Shown here: piece after piece, positions 10,694-20,214 of the stretch
Layout of the letters: the number at the start of each line of letters is the position of its first letter
Position numbering within the stretch: position 1 is the stretch's first letter
Assembly (NCBI GenBank): GCA_012730045.1
Contig: JAAYBR010000114.1
Coordinates: 1 to 59,993, forward strand
Direction of reading: 5' to 3'
Source of the DNA: Candidatus Hydrogenedentota bacterium
GTDB lineage: Bacteria > Hydrogenedentota > Hydrogenedentia > Hydrogenedentales > CAITNO01
DNA length: 59,993 nucleotides
The notes under the pieces: model-generated
Databases searched by the model: none
Told to the model about the DNA's origin: nothing
The model's input: the letters and a program-made list of their open reading frames with translations, nothing else
Made by a program: the position numbers and the translations under genes

Positions 10694-12054
10694 CAAGGAA
10701 GACTCCCGTGGCGGAAGTGAAGGAAAAACAGGCGGCGGCGGGCAAGGCCCCCTACCTGCGCGACATGGACCGGCTGGACAACACGTCCGCGCCGGCGTGG
10801 CTGCGCGCCCTGCGCGACGGCGGCGCGGCCGCCTTCATGGAGACCCCGTTTCCCCACACCAAGCTGGAGGCCTGGCGGCAGGTGAACGTCGCCCCGGTGG
10901 TGGAGACGCCTTTCACCACCCCGGTGCATGGGGATGCCCGGGCCGCGCTTGCGGAGGGGGACATCGCCCCCTGGACACCCGATGACGACGCGACGTGGGC
11001 GGTGTTCGTGGACGGCGTGCACGCGCCCGGACTGGGCCGCGCCGGGGCGCTGCCGGAGGGCTGCTTTGCGGGCAGTCTCCGCGAGGCCGCCGCGGGCGCG
11101 TGGACCGGCGAGATCGCGGGCCGCATCGGCGGCGCGGCGGGCACGCCGGACGTCTTCAGCGCCCTGAACACGGCCTTCGCCGGGGACGGCGCCTTCCTGT
11201 ATGTCCCCAACGGCGTGGAACTCGCCGCGCCCGTGCATTTCCTTTTCGTCTCGGCGCGCACCGCCCCCAACCAGGCCGCGCATCCCCGCGTGCTGGTGGT
11301 GCTGGGGGACAACGCCCGCGCGAACGTCGCCATCGAGCATGTCGCGCTGGACGGCGCGCCCGCCCGGTTCAACAACGTGGTGGAGGAGATTTTCCTCGGG
11401 CAGGGCGCGGAACTGGTCCGCCAGGAGGTGATTGAGGAGGGGGCCGAAGGACGGCGTGTCGGCCTGGCGGCGGCGGTGCTCGGCCGCGACAGCCGCCTTT
11501 ACTCGCACACCGTGGCGCTTTCGGGCGCGTGGGTGCGCGGGCAGACCCGGGTGCGCCTCGCGGGCGAGGGCGCGGAGGTCCACCTGAACGGCCTCTACCT
11601 GGGCCGGGGGACGGACTTCACGAACCACGACCTGCACATCCTGCACGACGCGCCCCACTGCGCGAGCCGCATCGCCTACCGGGGCATCCTGGACGGCGCG
11701 AGCCGGGCGGTGTTTGTGGGGAAGGTGCATGTGCCGCCCCACGCCCAGCAGACGGACTCCATGCAGCTCAACAAGAACCTGCTGCTGTCGCCGGACGCGC
11801 GCGTGGACACCAAGCCGCAGCTCGAAATCTACGCGGACGATGTGAAATGCACCCACGGGGCCACCGTGGGCGGGCACCCGGACGAGGTGGTCTTCTACTT
11901 CCGCAGCCGCGGCCTGGATGAGAAGACGGCCCGCGCCATGCTAACCTATGGGTTCGCCGGCGACATGATCGGAAACATCCCCAACCACGCGGTCCGCAAG
12001 CGCGCGGACCGGCTGGTGTTGGACCTGTTCAGCCCCGCGCCGGCCAAGAGGTAA
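10690..12054 (+). CDS. sufD: Fe-S cluster assembly protein SufD
   Basis: A 454-residue SufBD-family protein that pairs with SufB in the assembly complex. The central beta-helix and the C-terminal signature (KPQLEIYADDVKCTHGATVG, then VVFYFRSRGLDE and the ARAMLTYGF helix) are present. The start taken is GTG at 10690, overlapping the sufC stop. A GTG at 10708, six codons later, is an alternative. The N-terminal helical region differs between species and is variable here too. Confidence 0.95.
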
Positions 12055-12055
12055 C

Positions 12056-13321
12056 ATGGCCGTGACCGTCACAGACCCGCATTCCCCCGCCCCCGCGTCG
12101 CCCTTTGACGACATGGGGCGCGTCCGCGCGGCATTCCCCATCCTGTCCCGGCAGGTGCGGGGGAAGCCGCTGGCCTATTTCGACAACGCGGCGACCACGC
12201 AGAAGCCGGAGAGCGTCATTGACGCCATGTCGCGCTTCTACCGCGAGGACAACGCGAACGTCCACCGCGGCGTCCACCACCTGAGCCAGCGCGCCACGGA
12301 CCTCTACGAGGAGGCCCGCCACAAGATCAACGTCTTCCTCGGCGCGCTCGTGGGCTGCGAGACCATCTTCACCCGCGGCGCGACGGAGGCCATCAACCTC
12401 GTCGCCAACAGCTTCGGCCGCGCGACGCTCCGGCCGGGCGACGAGATTCTCGTCTCCCACATGGAGCACCACTCCAACATCGTTCCGTGGCAGATGCTCC
12501 GCGAGACGACCGGCGCGGTCCTGCGCGTGATCCCCATCAACGACGACGGCGAGCTTCTCATGGATGAGTTCGACCGGCTGCTCAACGAGAAGACCAAGAT
12601 CGTCGCCGTCACGCACGTGTCCAACGCCCTCGGCACCGTGAACCCGATCCCCGAAATCTGCCGCAAGGCCCGCGAGCAGGGTGCGCGCGTGCTGGTGGAC
12701 GGCGCGCAGAGCGCCCCCCACATGCCCATAGACATGCAGGCCCTCGGCGCCGACTTCTTCGTCTGCGCCGGGCACAAGATGTACGGACCCACCGGCGTCG
12801 GCGTGCTCTACGGCCGCGCCGAAGCCCTCGACCGCATGCCCCCCTGGCAGGGCGGCGGCGACATGATCCTCTCCGTCACCTTCGAGAAAACGGTCTACGG
12901 CCGCATCCCCGGCAAGTTCGAGGCGGGCACCCCGCCCATCGCCGAGGTCATCGGCCTCGGCGCGGCGGTGGACTTCCTCACCGGCCTGGGCATGGGGAAC
13001 ATCGCGGCCCACGAGGCCGTCCTCCTCGACCGCGCCACCCGCGCCCTGCGCGATGTGCCCGGACTGCGGATCATCGGCAACGCCCGCGAGAAGGCCGGCG
13101 TCATCTCGTTCATCATGGACTGCGCCCACCCCCACGACATCGGCCAGATCCTCGACGGCGAGGGCGTCGCCGTCCGCGCCGGGCACCACTGCGCCCAGCC
13201 CGTCATGCAGCGCTTCGGCGTCCCCGCCACGGCGCGCGCCTCCTTCGGCCTCTACAACACCCCGGAGGAGGTGGACCGCCTGGCCGCCGCCCTCCTCAAG
13301 GTGAGGGAGCTTTTCTGCTGA
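12056..13321 (+). CDS. sufS: Cysteine desulfurase SufS
   Basis: A 421-residue pyridoxal-phosphate enzyme that removes sulfur from cysteine as a persulfide. It shows FDNAATTQKP, NVHRGVHHLS, HMEHHSNIVPWQ, and VDGAQSAPHM. The PLP lysine is in AGHKMYGPTGVG near residue 240. The active-site Cys lies in the short loop RAGHHCAQP near residue 380. This loop form marks group II desulfurases, which work with SufU or SufE. It starts two bases after sufD and its stop overlaps the sufU ATG. Confidence 0.97.
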   Translation: MAVTVTDPHSPAPASPFDDMGRVRAAFPILSRQVRGKPLAYFDNAATTQKPESVIDAMSRFYREDNANVHRGVHHLSQRATDLYEEARHKINVFLGALVGCETIFTRGATEAINLVANSFGRATLRPGDEILVSHMEHHSNIVPWQMLRETTGAVLRVIPINDDGELLMDEFDRLLNEKTKIVAVTHVSNALGTVNPIPEICRKAREQGARVLVDGAQSAPHMPIDMQALGADFFVCAGHKMYGPTGVGVLYGRAEALDRMPPWQGGGDMILSVTFEKTVYGRIPGKFEAGTPPIAEVIGLGAAVDFLTGLGMGNIAAHEAVLLDRATRALRDVPGLRIIGNAREKAGVISFIMDCAHPHDIGQILDGEGVAVRAGHHCAQPVMQRFGVPATARASFGLYNTPEEVDRLAAALLKVRELFC

Positions 13322-13779
13322 TGAGCGACCCCCGCGCCATGTACGAGCAGGTCATCCTCGACCACAACAAGAACCCCCGCAACTTCGGGCCCATGCCGGA
13401 CGCCGACACCGTGGTGGACGGCTACAACCCCCTCTGCGGCGACACCATCAAGCTCTACCTCAAGTTCGACGGCGACACCATCGCCGCCGCCAGCTTCGAC
13501 GGCCAGGGCTGCGCCATCGCCAAAGCCTCCGCCTCCCTCATGACCACCGTCGTCAAGGGAAAATCCCGCGCCGAGGCCGACGCCCTCTTCACCCTCTTCC
13601 ACCACATGCTCAAGTCCGCCCCCGACACCCCCCTCGACGAGGCCGCCCTCGGCAAGCTCCGCGTCTTCTCCGGCGTCCGCGAATACCCCGTCCGCGTAAA
13701 ATGCGCCACCCTAGCCTGGCACACCCTCCACGCCGCCCTCGGCGGCAACGCCGAAGACGAGCCCGTCACCACGGAGTAG
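13321..13779 (+). CDS. sufU: SufU-type sulfur transfer/scaffold protein
   Basis: A 152-residue NifU/IscU-fold protein. It starts MSDPRAMYEQVILDHNKNPRN, the classic SufU opening. The three ligand cysteines are in NPLCGD, GQGCAIAKAS and VKCATLAW. The SufU-type insert between the second and third Cys is present. SufU is usually a zinc-containing sulfur acceptor that activates SufS. Last gene of sufBCDSU; no SufE, SufT or SufR homologue is visible nearby. Confidence 0.96.
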   Translation: MSDPRAMYEQVILDHNKNPRNFGPMPDADTVVDGYNPLCGDTIKLYLKFDGDTIAAASFDGQGCAIAKASASLMTTVVKGKSRAEADALFTLFHHMLKSAPDTPLDEAALGKLRVFSGVREYPVRVKCATLAWHTLHAALGGNAEDEPVTTE

Positions 13780-13865
13780 AAATGATACCGGTGATGCGCA
13801 CGTAAAGACGGGCCTGAGACCACCGATCGCTCTCCGGTCATTGGAAGCCTGTATCCAGGGAGGAC

Positions 13866-13894
13866 TTGCGCCACGCACCAGGAAGTGGTATGGT
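13866..13894 (+). promoter_or_regulatory. Putative promoter of the WD40/beta-helix gene
   Basis: TTGCGC (13866-13871) and TATGGT (13889-13894) are spaced by 17 bp. The expected start of transcription, near 13901, leaves a leader of about 33 nt before the GAGGAG site at 13921. This argues for translation start at 13934, not at the upstream in-frame ATG at 13841. Confidence 0.5.
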
Positions 13895-13933
13895 ACCTGC
13901 ACTAGATCGGTTAGCCACCAGAGGAGACAAGAG

Positions 13934-16900
13934 ATGATGAGGTTTTGGGATTCCGGCCAAGGGGATGCAAGAGCGGCTCGTGGAACCACAGGGCCGCTCT
14001 TCCGACTCGCATTGTTCACAGCAGTCCTTCTGTTTCAAGCGCACGGAACTGCGGATACGGTAACGGACCCCATACTGACGCTGAGCATGACTGATCCGGG
14101 TGCGGTGGGCTTCTCACACGACGGAACCACGATCGTCACTGGGTCTGCTGATGTTCCAGCGGCAGTTTTTTCAGTCCAATTGTGGGACGCCAGCACCGGT
14201 GCCCACAAACGCACCTTCTTGGGACACCAGAATCGGGTGGAGTTTGTCGAATTTTCCTTGGATGACACGCAGGTGTTGAGCGCCTCGCAAGATGGGACCG
14301 CCAAGATTTGGGACGTCGCTTCGGGCACCCTCGTTAGAACATTTGCGGGCCACTCAGCAGCGGTCATTTGTGCGCGGTTCTCCCCAGACAACACCCTCGT
14401 GGCCACGGCATCCATCGATAACATCGTGAAACTGTGGGACGTGGCGACAGGTCAGGCCATACGCACATTAACCGACAGCATGAGTGTGGCAAATGCCCGA
14501 GCCTCCGTTTCCTTCTCACCAGATGGTGCCCATTTAGCCACAGCCCAGCTTGATAATACAGCAAAGATATACAATGTTCATACAGGGGTTCTTGAGAAAA
14601 GCCTGTATGGACATGTCGGCATTTTATACAGCGTATCCTTCTCACCGGACGGACAGAAACTATTAACCACATCTCGCGATAAGACTGCGCGAATCTTCGA
14701 CCTATTAACTGGCGATACCCTAAGTATATTGAGAGGACACACAGGGTACATTTATGTATCAGCATATTCTCCAAATGGAAAGCAAGTTGTTACAGCATCT
14801 TCGGATGGTACGGCGCGTGTGTGGAACGCAGACACGGCAGGAGAGATTCGCCGTTATGTGAAGCACAGCGAGAGTATATACGGGGTGTCATATTCCTACG
14901 ATGGGGAAAAGATCCTCACCGGATCAAGCGATGATACCGTTCTTCTATGGGGCGCACCAGATGACCCAGAAGGCAGCATTGTGTATGTAAATTCATCTTC
15001 GAATTGCGCGTCTCCTGACGGATTGTCATGGGAGACTGCATTTAGCGTGTTGCAGGATGGAATAGACTCTGCTAAATATGGATCGTCACTGTGGGTGGCA
15101 GCGGGAGTCTATGTATCATCTGGCGCGCAAGTGATAACGATGAGGGAAGGTGTGGGGATGTATGGGGGATTCATCGGTAATGAGTCTGCATTAAGTGACC
15201 GCGATTACGAAGCTAACGATACTATTATTGATGGCGAAGGGCAGCGGAGATGTATTGTCGGGGCAGATAATTCAGTTCTTGACGGTTTTTCAGTTACGCG
15301 CGGGCATGTAAGTATAGTCGGCTCGTTGGCGACAGGCGGAGGTATGTTGAATGACAATTCTTCTCCAATCATTAGAAACTGCTCATTCTCAAACAATCAT
15401 GCAATCGCAATTCTAGGAAGTCTGCAAGATGGACCAAATGCAATAGGTGGCGGGATTGGACTCATCAATAGTTACCCCGTGATTACTAATTGTCAGTTTA
15501 TTTCTAATTCCGTAACAGGTGCAGACGGTAAGGAGTCAGCATCTGGGGCGGCTGGCGATGGTGGGTCAGCTTACGGTGGCGGTGTTGGTGGCGGATATCC
15601 TCTAATTTCCCAGTGCTCGTTTATTGGGAATTCAGCCACAGGGGGAAAAGGAGGGAACGGCTTCCAGTACGGCGGCTGGGGAGGGAGCGCAGGTGGAGGG
15701 GGTTTATATGCTAACAATGCAGTAGTTGAACGATCTATATTTAATGATAACACCGCTCTCGGTGGAAGAGGAGGTGCAGGTGTTGGCGCATATATCGGCC
15801 GTGGTGGTCCAGGGGGTGACGGTCTAGGCGCAGCCGGATACTTTACTGGGACCGTGTCCAATAGTATCTTCTCCTATAACACGGCATCCGGTGGTAATGC
15901 AGGAAGCGGCGCAGAATATGGAGACGTTGGTGGCGATGGTCTGGGTGGCGCACTGTTTTCTGCGGAGAGCATAGATCTATTTCATTGTACCACTACTGAA
16001 AACAAGGTCATCGCTGGACAGAGCACACAGCCGGCCGCGTTGCCAAGAGGAGTGGTTGACGCGGGAGGGGTTTATGGTGCGGGCATCATCGAAAGTTGTA
16101 TTCTGTGGAATGATACTCGATGGTATGCTTCGACTACATTTAAAGATGTTGATGAATTGGAAAGCGGAAGCGTACGGTATTCTTGCGTTGATGGCGTCAC
16201 TAGCGGCTATGAAAGCATTTCGACAAATCCCCGGTTTGTATCAAGCACAGACCTACGTTTACAGACAACATCGCCGTGCATTGATCTTGGCATATGCACA
16301 GCCTACTCACAATATGATTATCTGGGCACCGTGCGGCCGCAAGGAGCACAATGCGATATGGGTGCTTATGAGTACTATAACGCTGTTGTAGTTCCTGATC
16401 TTTCTGCGCAGATGGAGGGTGAGGCACGCTCGCTAATCTTATTCTGCGGACTACGAGTGGGGTCTATAAGCTATGAGTATTCCGATGATGTACCGAGTGG
16501 GTGTGTTATTCGCCAGTATCCTGAAGCCGGCAGTTCAGTGGCACCATTCTCCAGCGTTCGCCTAGTTGTCTCTGATTCATTAGATGGCGTCGTGTATGTT
16601 GATTCGGAATGTGTGGCAACCTTACATAACGGTCGCTCATGGAATACCGCGTATGCTACTATACAAGAGGGGATTGATGCTGCCCGCGCGCATAGTGACT
16701 CGGAAATATGGGTTAGAAGCGGGACGTACACGTCTAATGGTGCGCCGGTAGTCAGAATGAAAGAAGGCGTGCACATCTACGGCGGATTTTCTGGAGATGA
16801 GCAGTCTCGCGATATACGAAACTGGACACAAAATAGAACTGTGCTAGATGGGCAGCATCTGGATCGTTGTGTAATTGGTGCAACTGGATGTACTCTCGAT

Positions 16901-18382
16901 GGGTTTGTTGTAACAAGGGGATACGCTTCTGCGTCTACCTTGCCTGGCTTCGGCGGTGGAATGCTCAATCTTGGTGCTGCGCCAAAAATCTATAATTGCG
17001 TGTTTGTGGAAAATGTCGCAACAGTTGGTGGTGGGATCGCAGGCGTGGGACTGTCGGACGCAACAATTGCTAATTGTGTTTTTGTTGGGAACAGGGCAAG
17101 CTATGGTGGCGGCGTATCATGTACCAACTCATTTCCATTAATTGTAAACTGTACGTTATCTAAGAATGTGGCTGAGGGTTCCTCTGGCATTGGCGGTGGC
17201 GTGTGGAGTGATAGTGACTCTTTTCCAACGATTATGAATTGTATACTGTGGGGGAATACCGCAACTGGCGAAGGTTCTCAATTATGGAGCGAAGGACTAG
17301 TGGATTATGTAAATTATTCATGTGTAGAAGACTTGCCTGATATTGGCGGCTTTGGGAATATATCAAATGACCCCCTATTTGAGCATCCTGACAGCGATTA
17401 TCGCTTAGGGTGCTCCTCCCCTTGTATTGACGCTGCTGCTTTGTTGCCGGAATTTTTTTGGGATATTTCGGGAGTACATCGTCCTATTGGAAGTGGTTAT
17501 GACATGGGTGCGTACGAATATGTGCCCGACCCGTTCACACCACCAACTGGCTCCGTGAATATAAACCATGGTGCCGCATCGACCAATGTGCCGGAGGTCA
17601 CTTTATCCTTGGCGTGGACCAACTGCGGTGGGTTTGGGGTGTCGCGCATGCGGTTCAGCAATGACGGTGCCACATGGTCGTCCTGGGAGCCTCTTTCTCA
17701 GTCGCGCGCGTATGTCCTGCCCTCCGGTGACGGGTACAAGACGGTGCGTGTACAGTATCTCGACAAGGTGGGGAACCGGTCTGCTGCGTTCAGCGATTTC
17801 ATCCGTCTGGACACCACGCCCCCAACGGGCTCCATAGTCATTAACAACAACCGGTCCGCCACAAATAACCCGGTTGTCGCATTGAAACTCGGATGGTCCG
17901 ACGGGGGTGGTTCCGGGGTGACCCGGATGCGCTTCAGTGACAATGGGGCAACGTGGACCCCTTGGAGTCCCCTGAAGGCATCACAGGCTTTCGTGGTTCC
18001 CGGTGGTGACGGGTATAAGACCATACGCGTCCAATACCGTGACGCCGCAAACAACACCTCGGCCACGTTTAGGGACTTCATCCGTTTGGATACCACACCC
18101 CCAACGGGATCCATCCTCATCAACGGTGGCGATTCCTCAACACGGGACCGCTGGGTGTCGCTGGCTCTCTCATGGGCAGACCCGGGCGGCGCAGGCGCTT
18201 CGAGAATGCGCTTCAGTATTGACGGTGCGACATGGAGCGGCTGGGAACCCTTGGCTGCCACCAAGGCGTATCAGCTTCCATCGGCACCCGGGTATTACAC
18301 CGTGCGCGTCACCTATCGCGACGGTGCGGATAACATCTCGCAGCGTTTCAGTGATTACATTCGTCTCGATGTGCCTAACTAG
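13934..18382 (+). CDS. Large secreted WD40 / beta-helix / PASTA / Ig-like protein
   Basis: 1482 residues. Start ATG at 13934 follows GAGGAG by 7 bp. A hydrophobic segment at about residues 22-36 (LFRLALFTAVLLF), after an Arg-containing N-region, serves as signal peptide. Residues about 45-355 form seven WD40 blades (WDxxTG and SPDG motifs each time). Two right-handed beta-helix regions follow (about 355-815 and 880-1190), each ending in an SPCID...DMGAYEY choice-of-anchor-Q-like motif. Between them lies a single PASTA-like domain (about 815-875). The C-terminus has three tandem Ig-like repeats of about 95 residues, each containing a MRFS-DGATW core and ending FIRLD or YIRLD. GC content is clearly lower than in neighbours, lowest in the beta-helix part. 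Likely secreted or surface-exposed; function unknown. Confidence 0.9.
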   Translation: MMRFWDSGQGDARAARGTTGPLFRLALFTAVLLFQAHGTADTVTDPILTLSMTDPGAVGFSHDGTTIVTGSADVPAAVFSVQLWDASTGAHKRTFLGHQNRVEFVEFSLDDTQVLSASQDGTAKIWDVASGTLVRTFAGHSAAVICARFSPDNTLVATASIDNIVKLWDVATGQAIRTLTDSMSVANARASVSFSPDGAHLATAQLDNTAKIYNVHTGVLEKSLYGHVGILYSVSFSPDGQKLLTTSRDKTARIFDLLTGDTLSILRGHTGYIYVSAYSPNGKQVVTASSDGTARVWNADTAGEIRRYVKHSESIYGVSYSYDGEKILTGSSDDTVLLWGAPDDPEGSIVYVNSSSNCASPDGLSWETAFSVLQDGIDSAKYGSSLWVAAGVYVSSGAQVITMREGVGMYGGFIGNESALSDRDYEANDTIIDGEGQRRCIVGADNSVLDGFSVTRGHVSIVGSLATGGGMLNDNSSPIIRNCSFSNNHAIAILGSLQDGPNAIGGGIGLINSYPVITNCQFISNSVTGADGKESASGAAGDGGSAYGGGVGGGYPLISQCSFIGNSATGGKGGNGFQYGGWGGSAGGGGLYANNAVVERSIFNDNTALGGRGGAGVGAYIGRGGPGGDGLGAAGYFTGTVSNSIFSYNTASGGNAGSGAEYGDVGGDGLGGALFSAESIDLFHCTTTENKVIAGQSTQPAALPRGVVDAGGVYGAGIIESCILWNDTRWYASTTFKDVDELESGSVRYSCVDGVTSGYESISTNPRFVSSTDLRLQTTSPCIDLGICTAYSQYDYLGTVRPQGAQCDMGAYEYYNAVVVPDLSAQMEGEARSLILFCGLRVGSISYEYSDDVPSGCVIRQYPEAGSSVAPFSSVRLVVSDSLDGVVYVDSECVATLHNGRSWNTAYATIQEGIDAARAHSDSEIWVRSGTYTSNGAPVVRMKEGVHIYGGFSGDEQSRDIRNWTQNRTVLDGQHLDRCVIGATGCTLDGFVVTRGYASASTLPGFGGGMLNLGAAPKIYNCVFVENVATVGGGIAGVGLSDATIANCVFVGNRASYGGGVSCTNSFPLIVNCTLSKNVAEGSSGIGGGVWSDSDSFPTIMNCILWGNTATGEGSQLWSEGLVDYVNYSCVEDLPDIGGFGNISNDPLFEHPDSDYRLGCSSPCIDAAALLPEFFWDISGVHRPIGSGYDMGAYEYVPDPFTPPTGSVNINHGAASTNVPEVTLSLAWTNCGGFGVSRMRFSNDGATWSSWEPLSQSRAYVLPSGDGYKTVRVQYLDKVGNRSAAFSDFIRLDTTPPTGSIVINNNRSATNNPVVALKLGWSDGGGSGVTRMRFSDNGATWTPWSPLKASQAFVVPGGDGYKTIRVQYRDAANNTSATFRDFIRLDTTPPTGSILINGGDSSTRDRWVSLALSWADPGGAGASRMRFSIDGATWSGWEPLAATKAYQLPSAPGYYTVRVTYRDGADNISQRFSDYIRLDVPN

Positions 18383-18511
18383 AAACTGGGGCCCATACCC
18401 TGCTGTGTAGCGGATGGCCTTCCGCACCTCCTGCCGTTTCTTTGCATGTGTATCATCGCGAGGTTCTGCGGAGACAGTTTGTTGAGAGATGGCTTCGTTG
18501 CATCCCGCAAG

Positions 18512-18528
18512 GCCGCCGGGACGGCGGC
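18512..18528. other. GC-rich hairpin between convergent genes
   Basis: A perfect stem (GCCGCCG with CGGCGGC around GGA) sits in the 205-bp space between the WD40 gene and the convergent radical SAM gene. There is no T-tract. It may slow polymerase or be a fragment of a dispersed palindromic repeat. Nothing else is seen in this gap. Confidence 0.35.
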
Positions 18529-18587
18529 GCTACGGCGGGAGGTCCTGCTTGCACGGGGACGGCCGTTGACGGCGCGATGTCTCCCCT

Positions 18588-19733
18588 CTACTCCCCCTCC
18601 CCCTCGGGGTCGCGCATGGTTTTGTGCTCGAGGAAGCAGCAGCCGGGGCACATGGCGAAGAGGCGGGTGCGGCAGGTTTGGCGGAAGGCGCGCATCTCGG
18701 GGTTGTTCCAGAGTTCCTGGAGGGTCTGCTCGCGGACGTTGCCGACGCGCTTGATCCAGCAGGAGTAGGCGGCGCCCTGGCGGCCGATGAACATCGTGTT
18801 CCACGCGTTGCGGCAGGTGTAGTCGGCGAGGCGGATGCCGGTGTCGTAGTAGCGGATGAGCTCGGAGACGGGCATGCGCGGCAGGCGCAGGGCGACCCCG
18901 GCGTCGCGGGCGGCGTCGCGGGTGCGGTCGAGGGCCTCGGCGAGCTGTTTGGGGTCAATGCGGGGCCAGGAGAGGTCGCCGGGGCGGAACGACGCGGGGT
19001 CGGCCTCGCCGAGGCCGGGAAGGTCGTGCATGCGGGTTTCGGTGACGAGGTTGAGGACATCGGCGCCGGCGGCGGCGGCGACGCGGGGCATCTCGTGGAG
19101 GACATGGACGCTGGCCTGCTGGAGCACCGTGGTGACGTGGATGCGCGGGCAGGCCCTGCGGGCGGCGGTCCGCGCGGCGCGCAGGGCGGCCATGCCCGCC
19201 ATGGTGCGCTCAAAGGCGCCCTTCATGGACCGGATCTCGTCGTGTAGGTCGCCGGGGGCCTCAATGGAGGTGCCGACGAAGTTGAGGCCGAGGCCGCCCG
19301 TCCGGCGCGGGGCGAGGGCGGCGAGCTGCGCGGCGCGCTCCTCCGTGAGCAGGGTGGCGTTGGTGATGACATGGGTCCGGCACCGGCGCGAGGCGCTCTC
19401 CAGCAGCTCCCCGATGTCCTTGCGGAGGAGGGGCTCGCCCCCCGTGAAGGTGACGAGGCAGAAGCGGTGGCACTGGCTGATGACCCGGAGCCATTCCTCG
19501 GTCGTCAGTTCGCCGTCCTTCTGCGCGCCGGCGGGGGTGTTCTCCAGGAAGTCCAGGTACTGGCACATGCGGCAGCGCAGGTTGCACCGCCGGGTCATCT
19601 CGAAGAAGTAATGCCACGCGGGAAAGGCGCGGCCCGACGCGAAGAAGCGGCGGGGCACGGCGCTGTAAAAGCGCTGCGCGGCCTCATACAGCCGCGCCGC
19701 GCTCAGCATCTCCCGGAAATCACTGTCCGCCAT
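18588..19733 (-). CDS. Radical SAM / SPASM domain protein
   Basis: 381 residues. The radical SAM cluster motif CNLRCRMC lies near residue 50, preceded by the typical hydrophobic-aromatic strand WHYFFEMTRR. FTGGEPLLRKD is the SAM-binding GGEP motif. The C-terminal third carries seven further cysteines, including SCWIKRVGN, TCRTRLF and CPGCCF, in the arrangement of a SPASM domain that binds auxiliary Fe-S clusters. SPASM enzymes modify peptides or act on protein side chains, but some serve in cofactor or carbohydrate chemistry. No precursor peptide is visible next to it, so the substrate is unknown. Convergent with the WD40 gene. Confidence 0.9.
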   Translation of the reverse strand: MADSDFREMLSAARLYEAAQRFYSAVPRRFFASGRAFPAWHYFFEMTRRCNLRCRMCQYLDFLENTPAGAQKDGELTTEEWLRVISQCHRFCLVTFTGGEPLLRKDIGELLESASRRCRTHVITNATLLTEERAAQLAALAPRRTGGLGLNFVGTSIEAPGDLHDEIRSMKGAFERTMAGMAALRAARTAARRACPRIHVTTVLQQASVHVLHEMPRVAAAAGADVLNLVTETRMHDLPGLGEADPASFRPGDLSWPRIDPKQLAEALDRTRDAARDAGVALRLPRMPVSELIRYYDTGIRLADYTCRNAWNTMFIGRQGAAYSCWIKRVGNVREQTLQELWNNPEMRAFRQTCRTRLFAMCPGCCFLEHKTMRDPEGEGE

Positions 19734-19854
19734 CCGTCATCCTTCCGAAGGTCCGTTGCGGAAACACCCAAGCGGGGGTTCCGATTTCATGATGGGGCAT
19801 TATAGCCCGGATCGTTGGGGGAGCGGCGGTTTCGGTGTCCGCGCGGGGGCGCGC

Positions 19855-20041
19855 ATGGACGAGATGGACGGAATGGACGAGATGGACGGAATGGACAGAA
19901 TGGACGATATGGACGAGATGGACGAAATGGACGGAATGGACAAGGAATGAGGCCACCTGCGTCGGATCTGTCCTCCGGGTCCATCCTGTCCATATCGTCC
20001 ATTCTGTCCATTTCGTCCATTCTGTCCATATCGTCCACCCG
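19855..20041. repeat. Inverted pair of 9-bp ATGGACNNN tandem arrays
   Basis: Ten perfect-period 9-bp units starting ATGGAC occupy 19855-19944. After 34 bp the same unit appears inverted seven times as GTCCATNNN (19979-20041). The last three bases of the unit vary, the first six hardly at all. The two arms could form a long imperfect hairpin in DNA or RNA. All six frames give simple repetitive peptides (Met-Asp-Glu/Gly or Val-His-Ser/Phe types) without start signals, so I treat it as non-coding. Confidence 0.85.
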
Positions 20042-20109
20042 GCCCGGCCCGGGGCGCGGGCTGCGGCCACCGTCCGCCGCCCGTCCTGCTCATTTTTCGC
20101 ATTACCCCC

Positions 20110-20138
20110 TTACAAATGGGCGGAATTTATGTTATGCT
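20110..20138 (+). promoter_or_regulatory. Sigma70-type promoter upstream of the PilZ gene
   Basis: TTACAA (20110-20115) and TATGCT (20133-20138) are separated by 17 bp, in the AT-richest stretch of the region. Transcription from it would cover the PilZ, lipoprotein and FadL-like genes. Confidence 0.55.
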
Positions 20139-20214
20139 CTTAGGGGAAGGGATTTGGCCACGGGAGGCTGTGCGGCTGTCCGCGTCCGCGCGGGCGCAGG
20201 AGAGGAACGGGCGC

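Noticed and set aside
13841-13933. Earlier start for the WD40/beta-helix protein at 13841
   Set aside because: The added residues overlap the predicted promoter, are not signal-peptide-like, and lack a ribosome site, unlike the ATG at 13934.
19855-20041. Small protein made of Met-Asp-Glu/Gly repeats
   Set aside because: The frame has no ribosome site and the inverted arm would code an unrelated Val-His repeat; the DNA-level palindromic structure explains the pattern better.
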